Source: Girardinichthys multiradiatus | Lineage: Eukaryota; Chordata; Actinopteri; Cyprinodontiformes; Goodeidae | Direction of reading: 5' to 3' | Length of the DNA: 64,000 nucleotides | Assembly: GCF_021462225.1 (NCBI RefSeq) | Contig: NC_061805.1 | Location: forward strand, 52,313,496 to 52,377,495 | Part shown: positions 13,701-25,700 of the stretch, piece by piece | Numbering within the stretch: the first letter of the stretch is position 1 | How the letters are laid out: every line of letters begins with the position of its first letter | Program-made: the position numbers and the translations under genes | Notes under the pieces: generated by a model | Database searches by the model: none | Told to the model about the DNA's origin: nothing | What the model saw: the letters and a program-made list of their open reading frames with translations, nothing else

Positions 13701-16700
13701 GCCTGGGGGCAGGAGAGGACAATGCCAAGATTGTTCCTGAACTGAACCTGTGTTCGAGTTTCAATGTGTTCAGTTCATTTGCTTTACTTCCATCTATCTG
13801 ATACTCCTTCTGCTTGAAGCCTGTGAGCTTCTTCATCCTGAACAACACATCTATTAAAGGGGGTTCTCCTTTACACAGTTGCTACATTCTCATTTGGGAG
13901 GGACTGCTGCAAAGTCACAGATTTTATGTTTTTTTTTGTAAAGTGATTAAAACTGCTTGTTTATTGGAGAAGCACCTGAATGTTCTGGTGGGAATGATGT
14001 TGTCCAGACAACAGTTTAAATGGTCAATCACACACTCAATCATGGCATCCTCTTGGTACATCTAACTCAATTTCTGACCACCTTACAGAGAAACGTCATT
14101 CCTGCTGCTTACATCTAATATCTTGTTTCTTCAGTCATGATCCATATCATATGACCAAAGGTGATGGTTTATAAGTGTGTGGACCAGTAAACCCAAAATA
14201 TCACCTTTCAGTTCATATCCAGAAGAAGGACTGATCAGTCTGCCCATCTTTTGCTATATCTATAAACTTGTATGTGTGAACCCCGTCTATATGTCCCTAA
14301 TAACTTAAATTTTTATTTTAATAAAAAGGGGAACAAAATCAATGTCTGAACAACAAAATAAATGAAAATACAATTTGTGATGGGACTAAATAACAGAATA
14401 CAACCATTCTACAAAGCGCATTTCATTAAATGCCTTTCTTTCTCTTTATATTAAAACAAATGGGCTGTATGCACACATGTACAGGGGTTGGACAATGAAA
14501 CTGAAACAGCTGTCATTTTAGTGTGGGAGGTTTCATGGCTAAATTGGACCAGCCTGGTAGCCAGTCTTCATTGATTGCACATTGCACCAGTAAGAGCAGA
14601 GTGTGAAGGTTCAATTAGCAGGTTAAGAGCACAGTTTTACTCAAAATATTGAAATGCACACAACATTATGGGTGACATACCAGAGTTCAAAAGAGGACAA
14701 ATTGTTGGTGCACGTCTTGCTGGCGCATCTGTGACCAAGACAGCAAGTCTTTGTGATGTATCAAGAGCCACGGTATCCAGGGTAATGTCAGCAAACCACC
14801 AAGAAGGACGAACCACATCCAGCAGGATTAACTGTGGACGCAAGTGGAAGCTGTCTGAAAGGGATGTTCGGGTGCTAACCCGGATTGTATCCAAAAAACA
14901 TAAAACCACGGCTGCCCAAATCACGGCAGAATTAAAAGCGCACCTCAACTCTCCTGTTTCCACCAGAACTGTCCGTCGGGAGCTCCACAGGGTCAATATA
15001 CACGGCCGGGCTGCTATAGCCAAACCTTTGGTCACTCATGCCAATGCCAAACGTCGGTTTCAATGGTGCAAGGAGCGCAAATCTTGGGCTGTGGACAATG
15101 TGAAACATGTATTGTTCTCTGATGAGTCCACCTTTACTGTTTTCCCCACATCCGGGAGAGTTACGGTGTGGAGAAGCCCCAAAGAAGCGTACCACCCAGA
15201 CTGTTGCATGCCCAGAGTGAAGCATGGGGGTGGATCAGTGATGGTTTGGGCTGCCATATCATGGCATTCCCTTGGCCCAATACTTGTGCTAGATGGGCGG
15301 GTCACTGCCAAGGACTACCGAACCATTCTTGAGGACCATGTTCATCCAATGGTTCAAACATTGTATCCTGAAGGCGGTGCCGTGTATCAGGATGACAATG
15401 CACCAATACACACAGCAAGACTGGTGAAAGATTGGTTTGATGAACATGAAAGTGAAGTTGAACATCTCCCATGGCCTGCACAGTCACCAGATCTAAATAT
15501 TATTGAGCCACTTTGGGGTGTTTTGGAGGAGCGAGTCAGGAAACGTTTTCCTCCACCAGTATCACGTAGTGACCTGGCCATTATCCTGCAAGAAGAATGG
15601 CTTAAAATCCCTCTGACCACTGTGCAGGATTTGTATATGTCATTCCCAAGATGAATTGACGCTGTATTGGCCGCAAAAAGAGGCCCTACACCATACTAAT
15701 AAATTATTGTGGTCTAAAACCAGGTGTTTCAGTTTCATTGTCCAACCCCTGTATATACTGCTCCCTTATCCTTATTTTTATTTCATCTAAAGTGTACGTA
15801 TTATAGCTAATGCCGGTACGATATGAGCACTGGAAACCGAACTTCGCCAATAAAGCTGATTCTGACTCTGATTCAAATTTTATAACTGAAGAAATTGACT
15901 TTTAGATGAGTTGGTTAGAATGGGCAAAAAATATTGACGTGTCATCCATCCATCCGTCCGTCCGTCCGTCCGTCCATTATCTTGCGAGGTCAGGTCTTAG
16001 GGGCAGCAGGTTGAGTAAGGAAGCCCAGAAATATCTTTCCACAGCCCCCTCTCTCAGCTCATCTGGGAGAACCCCAATGCATTTCCAGGCAAGCTGGGAG
16101 ACCATCTCTCCAGCATGTGCTGGGTCTTCCTCGGGGTCTCCTCCCATAAGAGTTATTAACAGAATCAGTGACAACTGACTTGCTAAGTCAAATCCTCACC
16201 TTGAAGGGGTCCAACTTACTGCAAACCAGACCCTCGCACCACATGCATAGAGACCAAATGGCCAAAAGTAATGGACCTCCAAACCCATACTCGTAGGAAA
16301 ACACCCCCCACAGGGTATCCCGGAGAACACGGTTGAATGCCTTTTCCAGGTCCACAAAACACATGGAGACTTGTTGGGCAAACTCTCTTGCCCCCTAGAG
16401 GACCCTAGCTTAAGGAGGTGGTCCAGTGTTCAATGGCCAGGACAGAACCCATATCATTTCGGACCAGACTCTCTTCTCAGGCACCCCTGAATAGACCTTA
16501 CTAGTGAGCCTGAGGAGGATGATTCCTCGATTACTGAAACACACCCTCTGGCCCCCCTTCTTAACAAGGGGAACCACCAACCCAGTCTGACAATCCAGTG
16601 GAACTACCACTTATGTCCACGCAATGTTGCAAAGGCGTGTCACCTAAGACAGCCCAGCAATATCTTGAGACTCAGGTGCATCTTGTCCCGCCCAGGAGCC

Positions 16701-19700
16701 CTGCCGCCATGGAGCTTTTAAATTACCTTGGTGACCTCAGCCCCGGTTCTGTGGCCACCACAAAGTCCCTAGACTAAGCTTCCACAGAAGACGTGCTGGT
16801 GGGATTGAGAAAATCTTCGAACTATTCCTTCCATCACCCAACATCAATGTACCACACCTCCACTATACACAGTGTTGGTAAAGTGCTGCTTCCCCCACCT
16901 CAGTCGCCTGATGGTTCGCCAGAATCTTCTCAGAGCCAATCCGGAGTCTCTTTCCAGGGCCTCACCAAACTTCTCCCACACCTGAGCCTTTGCCTCAACG
17001 ACAACTATGGCTGCAGTCCGCTTGGCCTGCCGGTACCCCTCAGCCGCCTCTAGGGTTAGGGAGGCAGTTATCAACAACGGATAGGAGACCCTCTGATCAG
17101 TTGATAGATCTACTTCTTTCTTCACCCGAGTTTCCAAAACATACAGCCGCAGATCTGATGACTTGACAAAAAAATCCATCATCGATCTGAGGTCTAGGGT
17201 CTCCAAGCATGAAATGCACTTATGGACAACCTTATGTTCGATATAAGGTTACAGGTTACACTGTCATTACCCAGGCAGACATTGAAGTCCCCCAGCATGA
17301 TGATGGAGTCCCCAGCCGTCGAACCATCCAGCACCTCAGCTAAGGGCTCCAAGAAGTACTCCAAGCTGCCATTTGTGTGCATGGGCACAAAGAACAGTTA
17401 GAGCCTGTTCCCACACCCGAAGGTGCAGGGAAGCTACCCTCTCATCCATGGGAAACGTGGAAAACTCCAACACACAGGCTCCTAGCCAGAGGGCTAAAGA
17501 AGGCCCCACACCAGTCCGACGGCTCTCACCATTGGCAACCCCAAAGGGAAATAAAGTCCAACCCTTCTCAAGGTAATTGGTTCCAGAATCCACACTGTGC
17601 GGTGAGGTGAGCCCGACTATATCTAGTCGGTACCTCTCAACCTCATGCACAAGCTCAGGGTCCTTCCCTAGCCGAGAGGTAACATTCCATGTCCCAAGAG
17701 CTAACTTCGCTAAACCAGGATAAGAGTGTCAAGACCCCCACCCTTAGCTGTTGCCCATGACCATTTGCACCCAACCCAACCTCCTGCAGATGGTGGGCCC
17801 ACAGAAGGGCGACCCATGTTGCTCATTTAGGCTGAGCCCAACCAGGCCCCACAGGTAGAGTCCCAGTCACACTCTGATGAGCTTATTCAAGCTCATTTAA
17901 TTCATGCCGACAGTAGCTCAGGTGTGTTTGATATATGTTACCTGGCACGCAGCACCTCCCACAGCCAGCTCTCTGGAAAGTAGCTTCTCACCAAAGATGG
18001 AGCCAGATCAAAGTCTGCACCCAGCTCTGGAGAGACACATCAACTCAGGAGTTACAGTCAGGTGAGGACACTGTGGGCCCACACCATGGACAAACAGATC
18101 AGAATCATTCTGGACTCACTGTAGCGTCCAAGCACAAGCCCGTCATTCTGGTCCAGGTTCTGCTGGATGTACTCGCAGCACTCTCTGAAGGCCGTCTTGC
18201 ATTTTTCGTTGGCTATTTTGTGTTTCCTGAATTTCTGGTTGGCATATTGATGGCAGGTCACACTCTTAGGGATGTACTTCATTCCCTCTTCACAGCACTT
18301 CTTCATGTCGCCGTAGGTTCTGGCTGGAGTGAGACGGACACAGACAGAACACATTTACTCTGACTCTTAAATTACTGGCTTTAAAGATAGTTACTGGACT
18401 TTTCTACATGAACACAGCTGTTCCATTTATCTGGCCTGCCTCAGTGTCTCTCTCACAAAGCAAACAGTGCTGATGATAAACCGGATAAACCCATCTGTTA
18501 GGATCTAAATGTATGGGGGACAGGCTGCACGGTCTGAATATGATCTTCATCCAAAAAACTCCATGGGTGCAAAAAACAACAGAACCTTTTTCTCATACCC
18601 TGCTCCTTATTTTATTTGTCATTGCAATTGTACATTTAATGAAATGTGTCCTCTGCATTTAATCCATGCCTTAGCATAGGGCAGCATTCAGGAGCTAAGG
18701 GTCTTGCTCAGGGACCCAGAGTGGCAGGCTGTGGGATTTGAACCAGGGTACTTGTGGCTTCTCCAGGACGCAAACACCCTGCTCTCTAGGCCACCACTCC
18801 CCCACCCTAGAAAGGCTCTCTGGGTGTCGCATCATTATGCAGGATGATTTTGTATCTTTTCCGTGCTATGTTGTCATTTAAGTGTTTTATATTTTCATTT
18901 GATTGTTTTCGCCTGCTCCTCTTGCCCACACCCCCCACACACAGTTTAATATGTCCCTGTTTTACATGAGCGCTATAATTCAACTAAATGTTCACATTTA
19001 TTTATTTAATACACATGTTCAGAAGAAAAAGGACTAATCTGTGAACAGGAAAGTGAGAAGGTGGAGTCTTACCTTTGTTTTGCTTGTCTGCTTCAGTCAA
19101 AGCTCTCTTTGGACGTACAGCTGCTGTACAAGGCTCACCTGAACACGTGTTTTAAACAAACGATCATCATTAAACAATCAGATGCATTGGTTTCTTTATG
19201 CCTACCTCACTAAGTGATCAACATACTGCTGGATGAGGGGTTGGCGTTGGCATTGGTCATGAAGGTGAGGCCAGCCAATCGGAAGACGTCAGCATTGTCT
19301 TTACCGCCGCCTCCTCCACAGCCCAGGTCGCTGTTCTCGATGTGACGCAGGACCTGCGGGTCCACAGTATATCCTGTTAGAGCACTGCACGCTGCAGTAG
19401 AAACAACCTGCACTGTGACAGCAGAGCTCAAAGCAACAGAAGAAGCATTTTCGGGTCAAAGAGAAAGTTTTCGTGGTTACCGTGGAAACAGGATCCCTAT
19501 AGTTGGGTCGTAGGGTGAAGACAGCGGAGTCTACAGCCGACAGAGCCACCATACTGCCCTGATTGGTTGTGATGCCCAGCTCAATGTTCTCCTTTGGCTT
19601 GTAGGGTTTTTGTTGGAAGGAGATGCTGGCCTGACAAACAGTTCCAACATGCATGTTAACCAGAGCCTCCATGTCAGTTTAAATTTCAGAGTCACACTGC

Positions 19701-22700
19701 AGCACCTGGAGTCCGTTCACACACTTGTCCTTGATGTCCATCCAGACTGAATCAGCCACCAGCTCGGTTGTTCCTTCTCCATCCAGGATGTAGTAGACCA
19801 GCAGTCTGATGGATGGCACCATGGAGGTCGTCACCAGGAAGTTTAGATTCTGTTTATTATCAATGCTAGAGGCAAATTGCTGACTTTTAAAATACACCAC
19901 CTTGCCTTTAGAGAGCACCTGTGGGAGAACAGCAATGAAACCATCGGTAAGTATGGAAACGGGAAGAAACTGCAACGTGCACAACCATCTTCTCACCAGG
20001 TAGTTGAGGGTTCTAATGTTCAGGTAAGAAGGTGCTGCTGTGTACACCTGGATGTTGACGTACTGCCCCACCTGGAGGCTATAGCCAAACATTGGCGTGT
20101 TGATGTAAAGGTACCGCTGGTTTGGGGAGTGATAGGCCACTGCCTCCAGTGATAGAGCAGCTTGACTCTGTGCTGGGAGGGTAGGGTCCGCTGTCTCAAA
20201 CTGGCTCAACAACACGGACACAAGTTAACCAAACATCCAGTAAAACAGAGAAAGACGCAGAACATACAGCACTCAAAAGAAGTTCTGTTTTTGCCTGTTT
20301 GTCCCACTTAAATGTTTCAGATCATCAAACTAACCTTACTACTAGACAAAGACAACCCTAGTACATGTAAAAAGCTGTTTTCAAATTATCATTTCATGTA
20401 TTAGAGGAAAGAACCTATCCAAACCATCCTGCCCCGAGGTGAAAAAGTAATTACCCCCAGCAACAGATGCCATGGAGTTTTTGTGGACCCAATCTGCTTG
20501 CAGAATTGTTTTAATTAAGGCACACTGGAGGGTTTTATCGCATAAACGGCTCATTTGCACAGTTCATTGTACAGCATCTTAATGAGATTATAGTCCAGAC
20601 TTTTAATTTCAGTCAATTAAACTACATGTATATAGCATCTTCTAACAATGCCTTGCATTGGCCAAGGTGCTTTACAAAATAAAACAAATAAATACAGAAC
20701 ACCAGAAAACTAAAACACTAAAAATCATATGTCAAAAGCCTTTTTAAATAAATAGGTCTTAAGTTTAGCCTTGAATAAAACAGGTCAGAGATGGTGGGCC
20801 GGCTACTGGAAACGACTGGTCCCCCCTTTCCTTACACCTAGAGGGAAGCACCTCCAGCAGGTGTTGACCAGCAGACCGTAAGGCTTTTCTGGGTTTTCTA
20901 AAGTTCAGCTGGGTAGGGCGTTGCAAGGCCAACAGGCAGCAGTTTAAACTCTATCTTGAACTGAACTGGAAGCCAGTGCAGAGACATGTTCATGTTTACA
21001 TGAATTAGTCAGTAAATGACCAGCAGAATATTTTACAAGTTGTGAACAGGAAATGGACCGATTGATACCGACATATATAGCATTACAGTAATCAAGTGTA
21101 GAACTAACAAAGCAATGGGGGGCCTTCTCCAGATCGTTGTGGCTAAGAAGTGGCTTTTCTTTAGACAACAGACAAAGCTGGAAAAAGAAGGACCTACGCT
21201 GGGTGAAACAAAGCATGATTTACTGGAGGCATCAAACAAATGGATCCCTGCGGCACACCAGAGGCCAGTGGAGTCGAGGAAGAGGAGACCAGGTCATCTA
21301 TCATAACAGAGAATGTTCTGTCCATTAAACAGGACCTAAACCACACAGGCTGGGCTCCCTGAGGGCCAACCTGCTGATCCAGATGAGTGATGAGGACTGG
21401 ATGACCCACAGTGTCAAAAGCTGTCATAAGGTCCAGCATCACCAGCAGAATAGTCTTTTTGCAGTCGAGGGACAAGAGAATATCCTTCTGTCCTGCGACT
21501 AGTGCAGATTCAGTTGAGATCTGAAGCCAGACTGAAGTTGTTCCAACATGTTTTGATTTTCTAGAAAGGCTTGTAATTCGATGAAATCAATCCTCTCCAG
21601 AACTTCAGACAGAAATGCCAAAAGGGAAACTGGCCTCAAATTAGAGAAGACTGCAGGCTTTAAGCCAGGTTTTTTAAGAAGGGGTCTGACCACAGCATGC
21701 TTGAAAACAGCCGGGACAGAACCTGAACTTTGACATCTATTAATGAAGGTTGGCAGACATGGACCAATGGTGTTGAAGGACTGTTTGAAGATCTTAGAGG
21801 GAATGATGTCCCCTGAAAGAGATGTGGCAGTGACACCAGCTCAAACTGATCAACGACAGCAAAGGTCACTGGAGGAGCACACAGCTGGACTAAACAGACT
21901 CATTCAATTTATTAGGATATTGTTTTCCATTTAGAATATTTCTATTTATTAGAAGGATTTTCTGCTTATAGCCTAATGAAAACACAACATTTAAGATTAG
22001 AATATTACATCAGACCAATAAAGAAAAATCTTTTGATACAGAAATGTTGGCTTTTTGAAAGGTATGTTTCAGTCCTGCTTCAGGTTGTAATTTTCAAAAA
22101 AATACTCTTAATCTGACAAACAATCCTCATTGGAAAACATATTCTAATTAATTCAACATGATATTTGCCTGATAGAGTCTATTTTATTAACAAAGTAAAG
22201 AAGGAAATCATCACAGATGGACTGTGTTGCGGTTTTCAGACAGTGTTCACAGAGTAAATCAGTGGTTGCAAGCTTTTCAAAAGTGTGGCAGATGTTTGTC
22301 TGTAGGGGGGCTGTATGATTTCAATTTTTATTTTAACATAACTTCCTCTGCCTCTGTGTTGTCATCACTCCTGGCCACATCTTAAAATACATCCTAAAAT
22401 CATTTAAAACTGGGAACTTTATAAACCCGTGCACCTGGGATGGAAATAAGCATCTCACACACACACTGTACTGACCTCTTTCACTAACTGTAACTAAAAC
22501 ACAGTGTAGTTTAAACCTACATTTATTGAATTTCTGACCTCTGACCCTTCATTGCTCTCTCATGCATCCTGTAGCTGTGTATTCTAAACCAGTAGGGTGC
22601 AGTGGTACAGATTGGCCATAAAATGACTTAAATACCGTATGGCTCAGTTTACACAAAAAGGCTTGATCCCACAAAATAGACTTGTTATTTTTTCATTAAA

Positions 22701-25700
22701 ATGGGCTTTTAGCTTTATACAGTAATATCACTAGGAATAGGATTTCTCTTGAAAAAGTTTTCAATCTTCTCTTGCCTTTTCCTTTTCTGCATCTTAATTA
22801 AAGTAAGTGACAAAAAGAAAGTTAAAAGCTTGTCAGGTTGATGAATCTGACGACATGACAGAGAGACTGCTGTTTCTGGCTAACATTTCTGGAGTTCCCT
22901 GCAGCAGATTGTTAAACTGAGCCTCAAACACTTTGAGCTTGCTTATGTGCGAATGGTTCTGGGTATGTTGATGTTTTTACTTTTTACAGTGTATGTTATA
23001 CCTCCGGGTATAAATAAAGTACCATTGAACCTTGAACATATGCTAGCATGTCCAGAGAAACAATATGTAAGCATTAAGCAACTTCTGTGTCAATCGTGCT
23101 AGTACTCTACAGGTCCTTCTCAAAATATTAGCATATTGTGATAAAGTTCATTATTTTCCATAATGTCATGATGAAAATTTAACATTCATATATTTTAGAT
23201 TCATTGCACACTAACTGAAATATTTCAGGTCTTTTATTGTCTTAATACGGATGATTTTGGCATACAGCTCATGAAAACCCAAAATTCCTATCTCACAAAA
23301 TTAGCATATTTCATCCGACCAATAAAAGAAAAGTGTTTTTAATACAAAAAACGTCAACCTTCAAATAATCATGTACAGTTATGCACTCAATACTTGGTCG
23401 GGAATCCTTTTGCAGAAATGACTGCTTCAATGCGGCGTGGCATGGAGGCAATCAGCCTGTGGCACTGCTGAGGTCTTATGGAGGCCCAGGATGCTTCGAT
23501 AGCGGCCATTAGCTCATCCAGAGTGTTGGGTCTTGAGTCTCTCAACGTTCTCTTCACAATATCCCACAGATTCTCTATGGGGTTCAGGTCAGGAGAGTTG
23601 GCAGGCCAATTGAGCACAGTGATACCATGGTCAGTAAACCATTTACCAGTGGTTTTGGCACTGTGAGCAGGTGCCAGGTCGTGCTGAAAAATGAAATCTT
23701 CATCTCCATAAAGCTTTTCAGCAGATGGAAGCATGAAGTGCTCCAAAATCTCCTGATAGCTAGCTGCATTGACCCTGCCCTTGATAAAACACAGTGGACC
23801 AACACCAGCAGCTGACACGGCACCCAAGACCATCACTGACTGTGGGTACTTGACACTGGACTTCTGGCATTTTGGCATTTCCTTCTCCCCAGTCTTCCTC
23901 CAGACTCTGGCACCTTGATTTCTGAATGACATGCAGAATTTGCTTTCATCCGAAAAAAGTACTTTGGACCACTGAGCAACAGTCCAGTGCTGCTTCTCTG
24001 TAGCCCAGGTCAGGCGCTTCTGCCACTGTTTCTGGTTCAAAAGTGGCTTGACCTGGGGAATGCAGCATCTGTAGCCCATTTCCTGCACACGCCTGTGCAC
24101 GGTGGCTCTGGATGTTTCTACTCCAGACTCAGTCCACTGCTTCCGCAGGTCCCCCAAGGTCTGGAATCAGCCCTTCTCCACAATCTTCCTCAGGGTCCGG
24201 TCACCTCTTCTCGTTGTGCAGCGTTTTCTGCCACACTTTTTCCTTCCCACAGACTTCCCACTGAGGTGCCTTGATACAGCACTCTGGGAACAGCCTATTT
24301 GTTCAGAAATTTCTTTCTGTGTCTTACCCTCTTGCTTGAGGGTGTCAATAGTGGCCTTCTGGACAGCAGTCAGGTCGGCAGTCTTACCCATGATTGGGGT
24401 TTTGAGTGATGAACCAGGCTGGGAGTTTTAAAGGCCTCAGGAATCTTTTGCAGGTGTTTAGAGTTAACTCGTTGATTCAGATGATTAGGTTCATAGCTCG
24501 TTTAGAGACCCTTTTAATGATATGCTAATTTTGTGAGATAGGAATTTTGGGTTTTCATGAGCTGTATGCCAAAATCATCCGTATTAAGACAATAAAAGAC
24601 CTGAAATATTTCAGTTAGTGTGCAATGAATCTAAAATATATGAATGTTAAATTTTCATCATGACATTATGGAAAATAATGAACTTTATCACAATATGCTA
24701 ATTTTTTTAGAAGGACCTGTAGTACTCCGTTGGCAGGAACTGAATGTAGGACAAACTCAAGAGAGGCGGGACTTAAGGCGGGACAGCCAATCAGCAGCAG
24801 GTGTCAGGTTTCAACAGGAGACAGAGGGAGAGAATCAGGATGGAGGGGGGAAACACAGCGAGTGCAACATGGAGGAAAGAGACTGAAAGTGCTGTGGAAA
24901 AACCGAGGGTGACCAACCACCTCACAAGGAAAAACTCCCACATCCCCCATGGTTGCAACGTCCATGGAGTGAATGGTGCTAAATAGGACCCTCGGCTGAT
25001 TACAACTGGTGGAAATTAAATTAGAAAGCCACTGAGACTCAGCCTGCTTAACAGACTTTGGCTAGGACACTCTAAAATCTTTTTTTTTAAGTCATTCCGA
25101 TTGAGATTTGTTGGTGAGCTTTGGATCATTGTCCTACTGCAGAACTCAAGTCTGTTTGAGCTTTGCTAAGGTGACAAACTGATTGGACATTTTCTTTCAG
25201 GATTTTCTGATGGAAACCCGAATTTGTGGTTTCATTAATTGAAACAAGTCCAGGTCCAGAGGAACTACAGCGGCTCCAGACCATCACACTACCACCACCA
25301 AGTTTCACAGCAAGTCAAATTTATTCAATTCAGTTTATTTATAACGAGCCAAATGACAACACGTCGTCTAAACGCACTTTACAAAACAAGTACATTTAAG
25401 GCTAGGCTTAAAACTTTCCTTTTTGATAAAGCTTATAGTTAGAGTGGCTTAGGTTATCCTGAGCTATCTTCCTTATTTTTTACCTCCGTCTTCTTCCCTC
25501 CCTGTTAGATGGAGTAAAGGGGAGTCAGGTTTAGCCTAAACCGGCTCAGTTATGGTTGAGGTCCAAACACACCCTCCATTTCTGCTACCTGTATGACCCC
25601 TTCTCTTTTCCAATGGTTATAATCAGTCTGACAGAGAGAGGTATCCCAATCATTGTGGTTTTTAGTAGAACAATGACCATCAGTGGGCTCTAGATGGATA

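Noticed and set aside
15946..15976. CRISPR-like or independent satellite array
   Set aside because: A four-base tandem without spacers; it is the 3' tail of the neighbouring LINE.
18725..18745. tRNA gene from the B-box-like GGGATTTGAACC
   Set aside because: No cloverleaf or A box at proper distance. It is part of a SINE-like repeat.
19631..19705. Read-through of C5 exons 13 and 14 as one exon, making a stop codon mutation
   Set aside because: The two exons are in the same frame with a TAA between them, but GT-AG borders flank a 75-bp intron and removal restores the human spacing. It is a short intron, not a broken gene.
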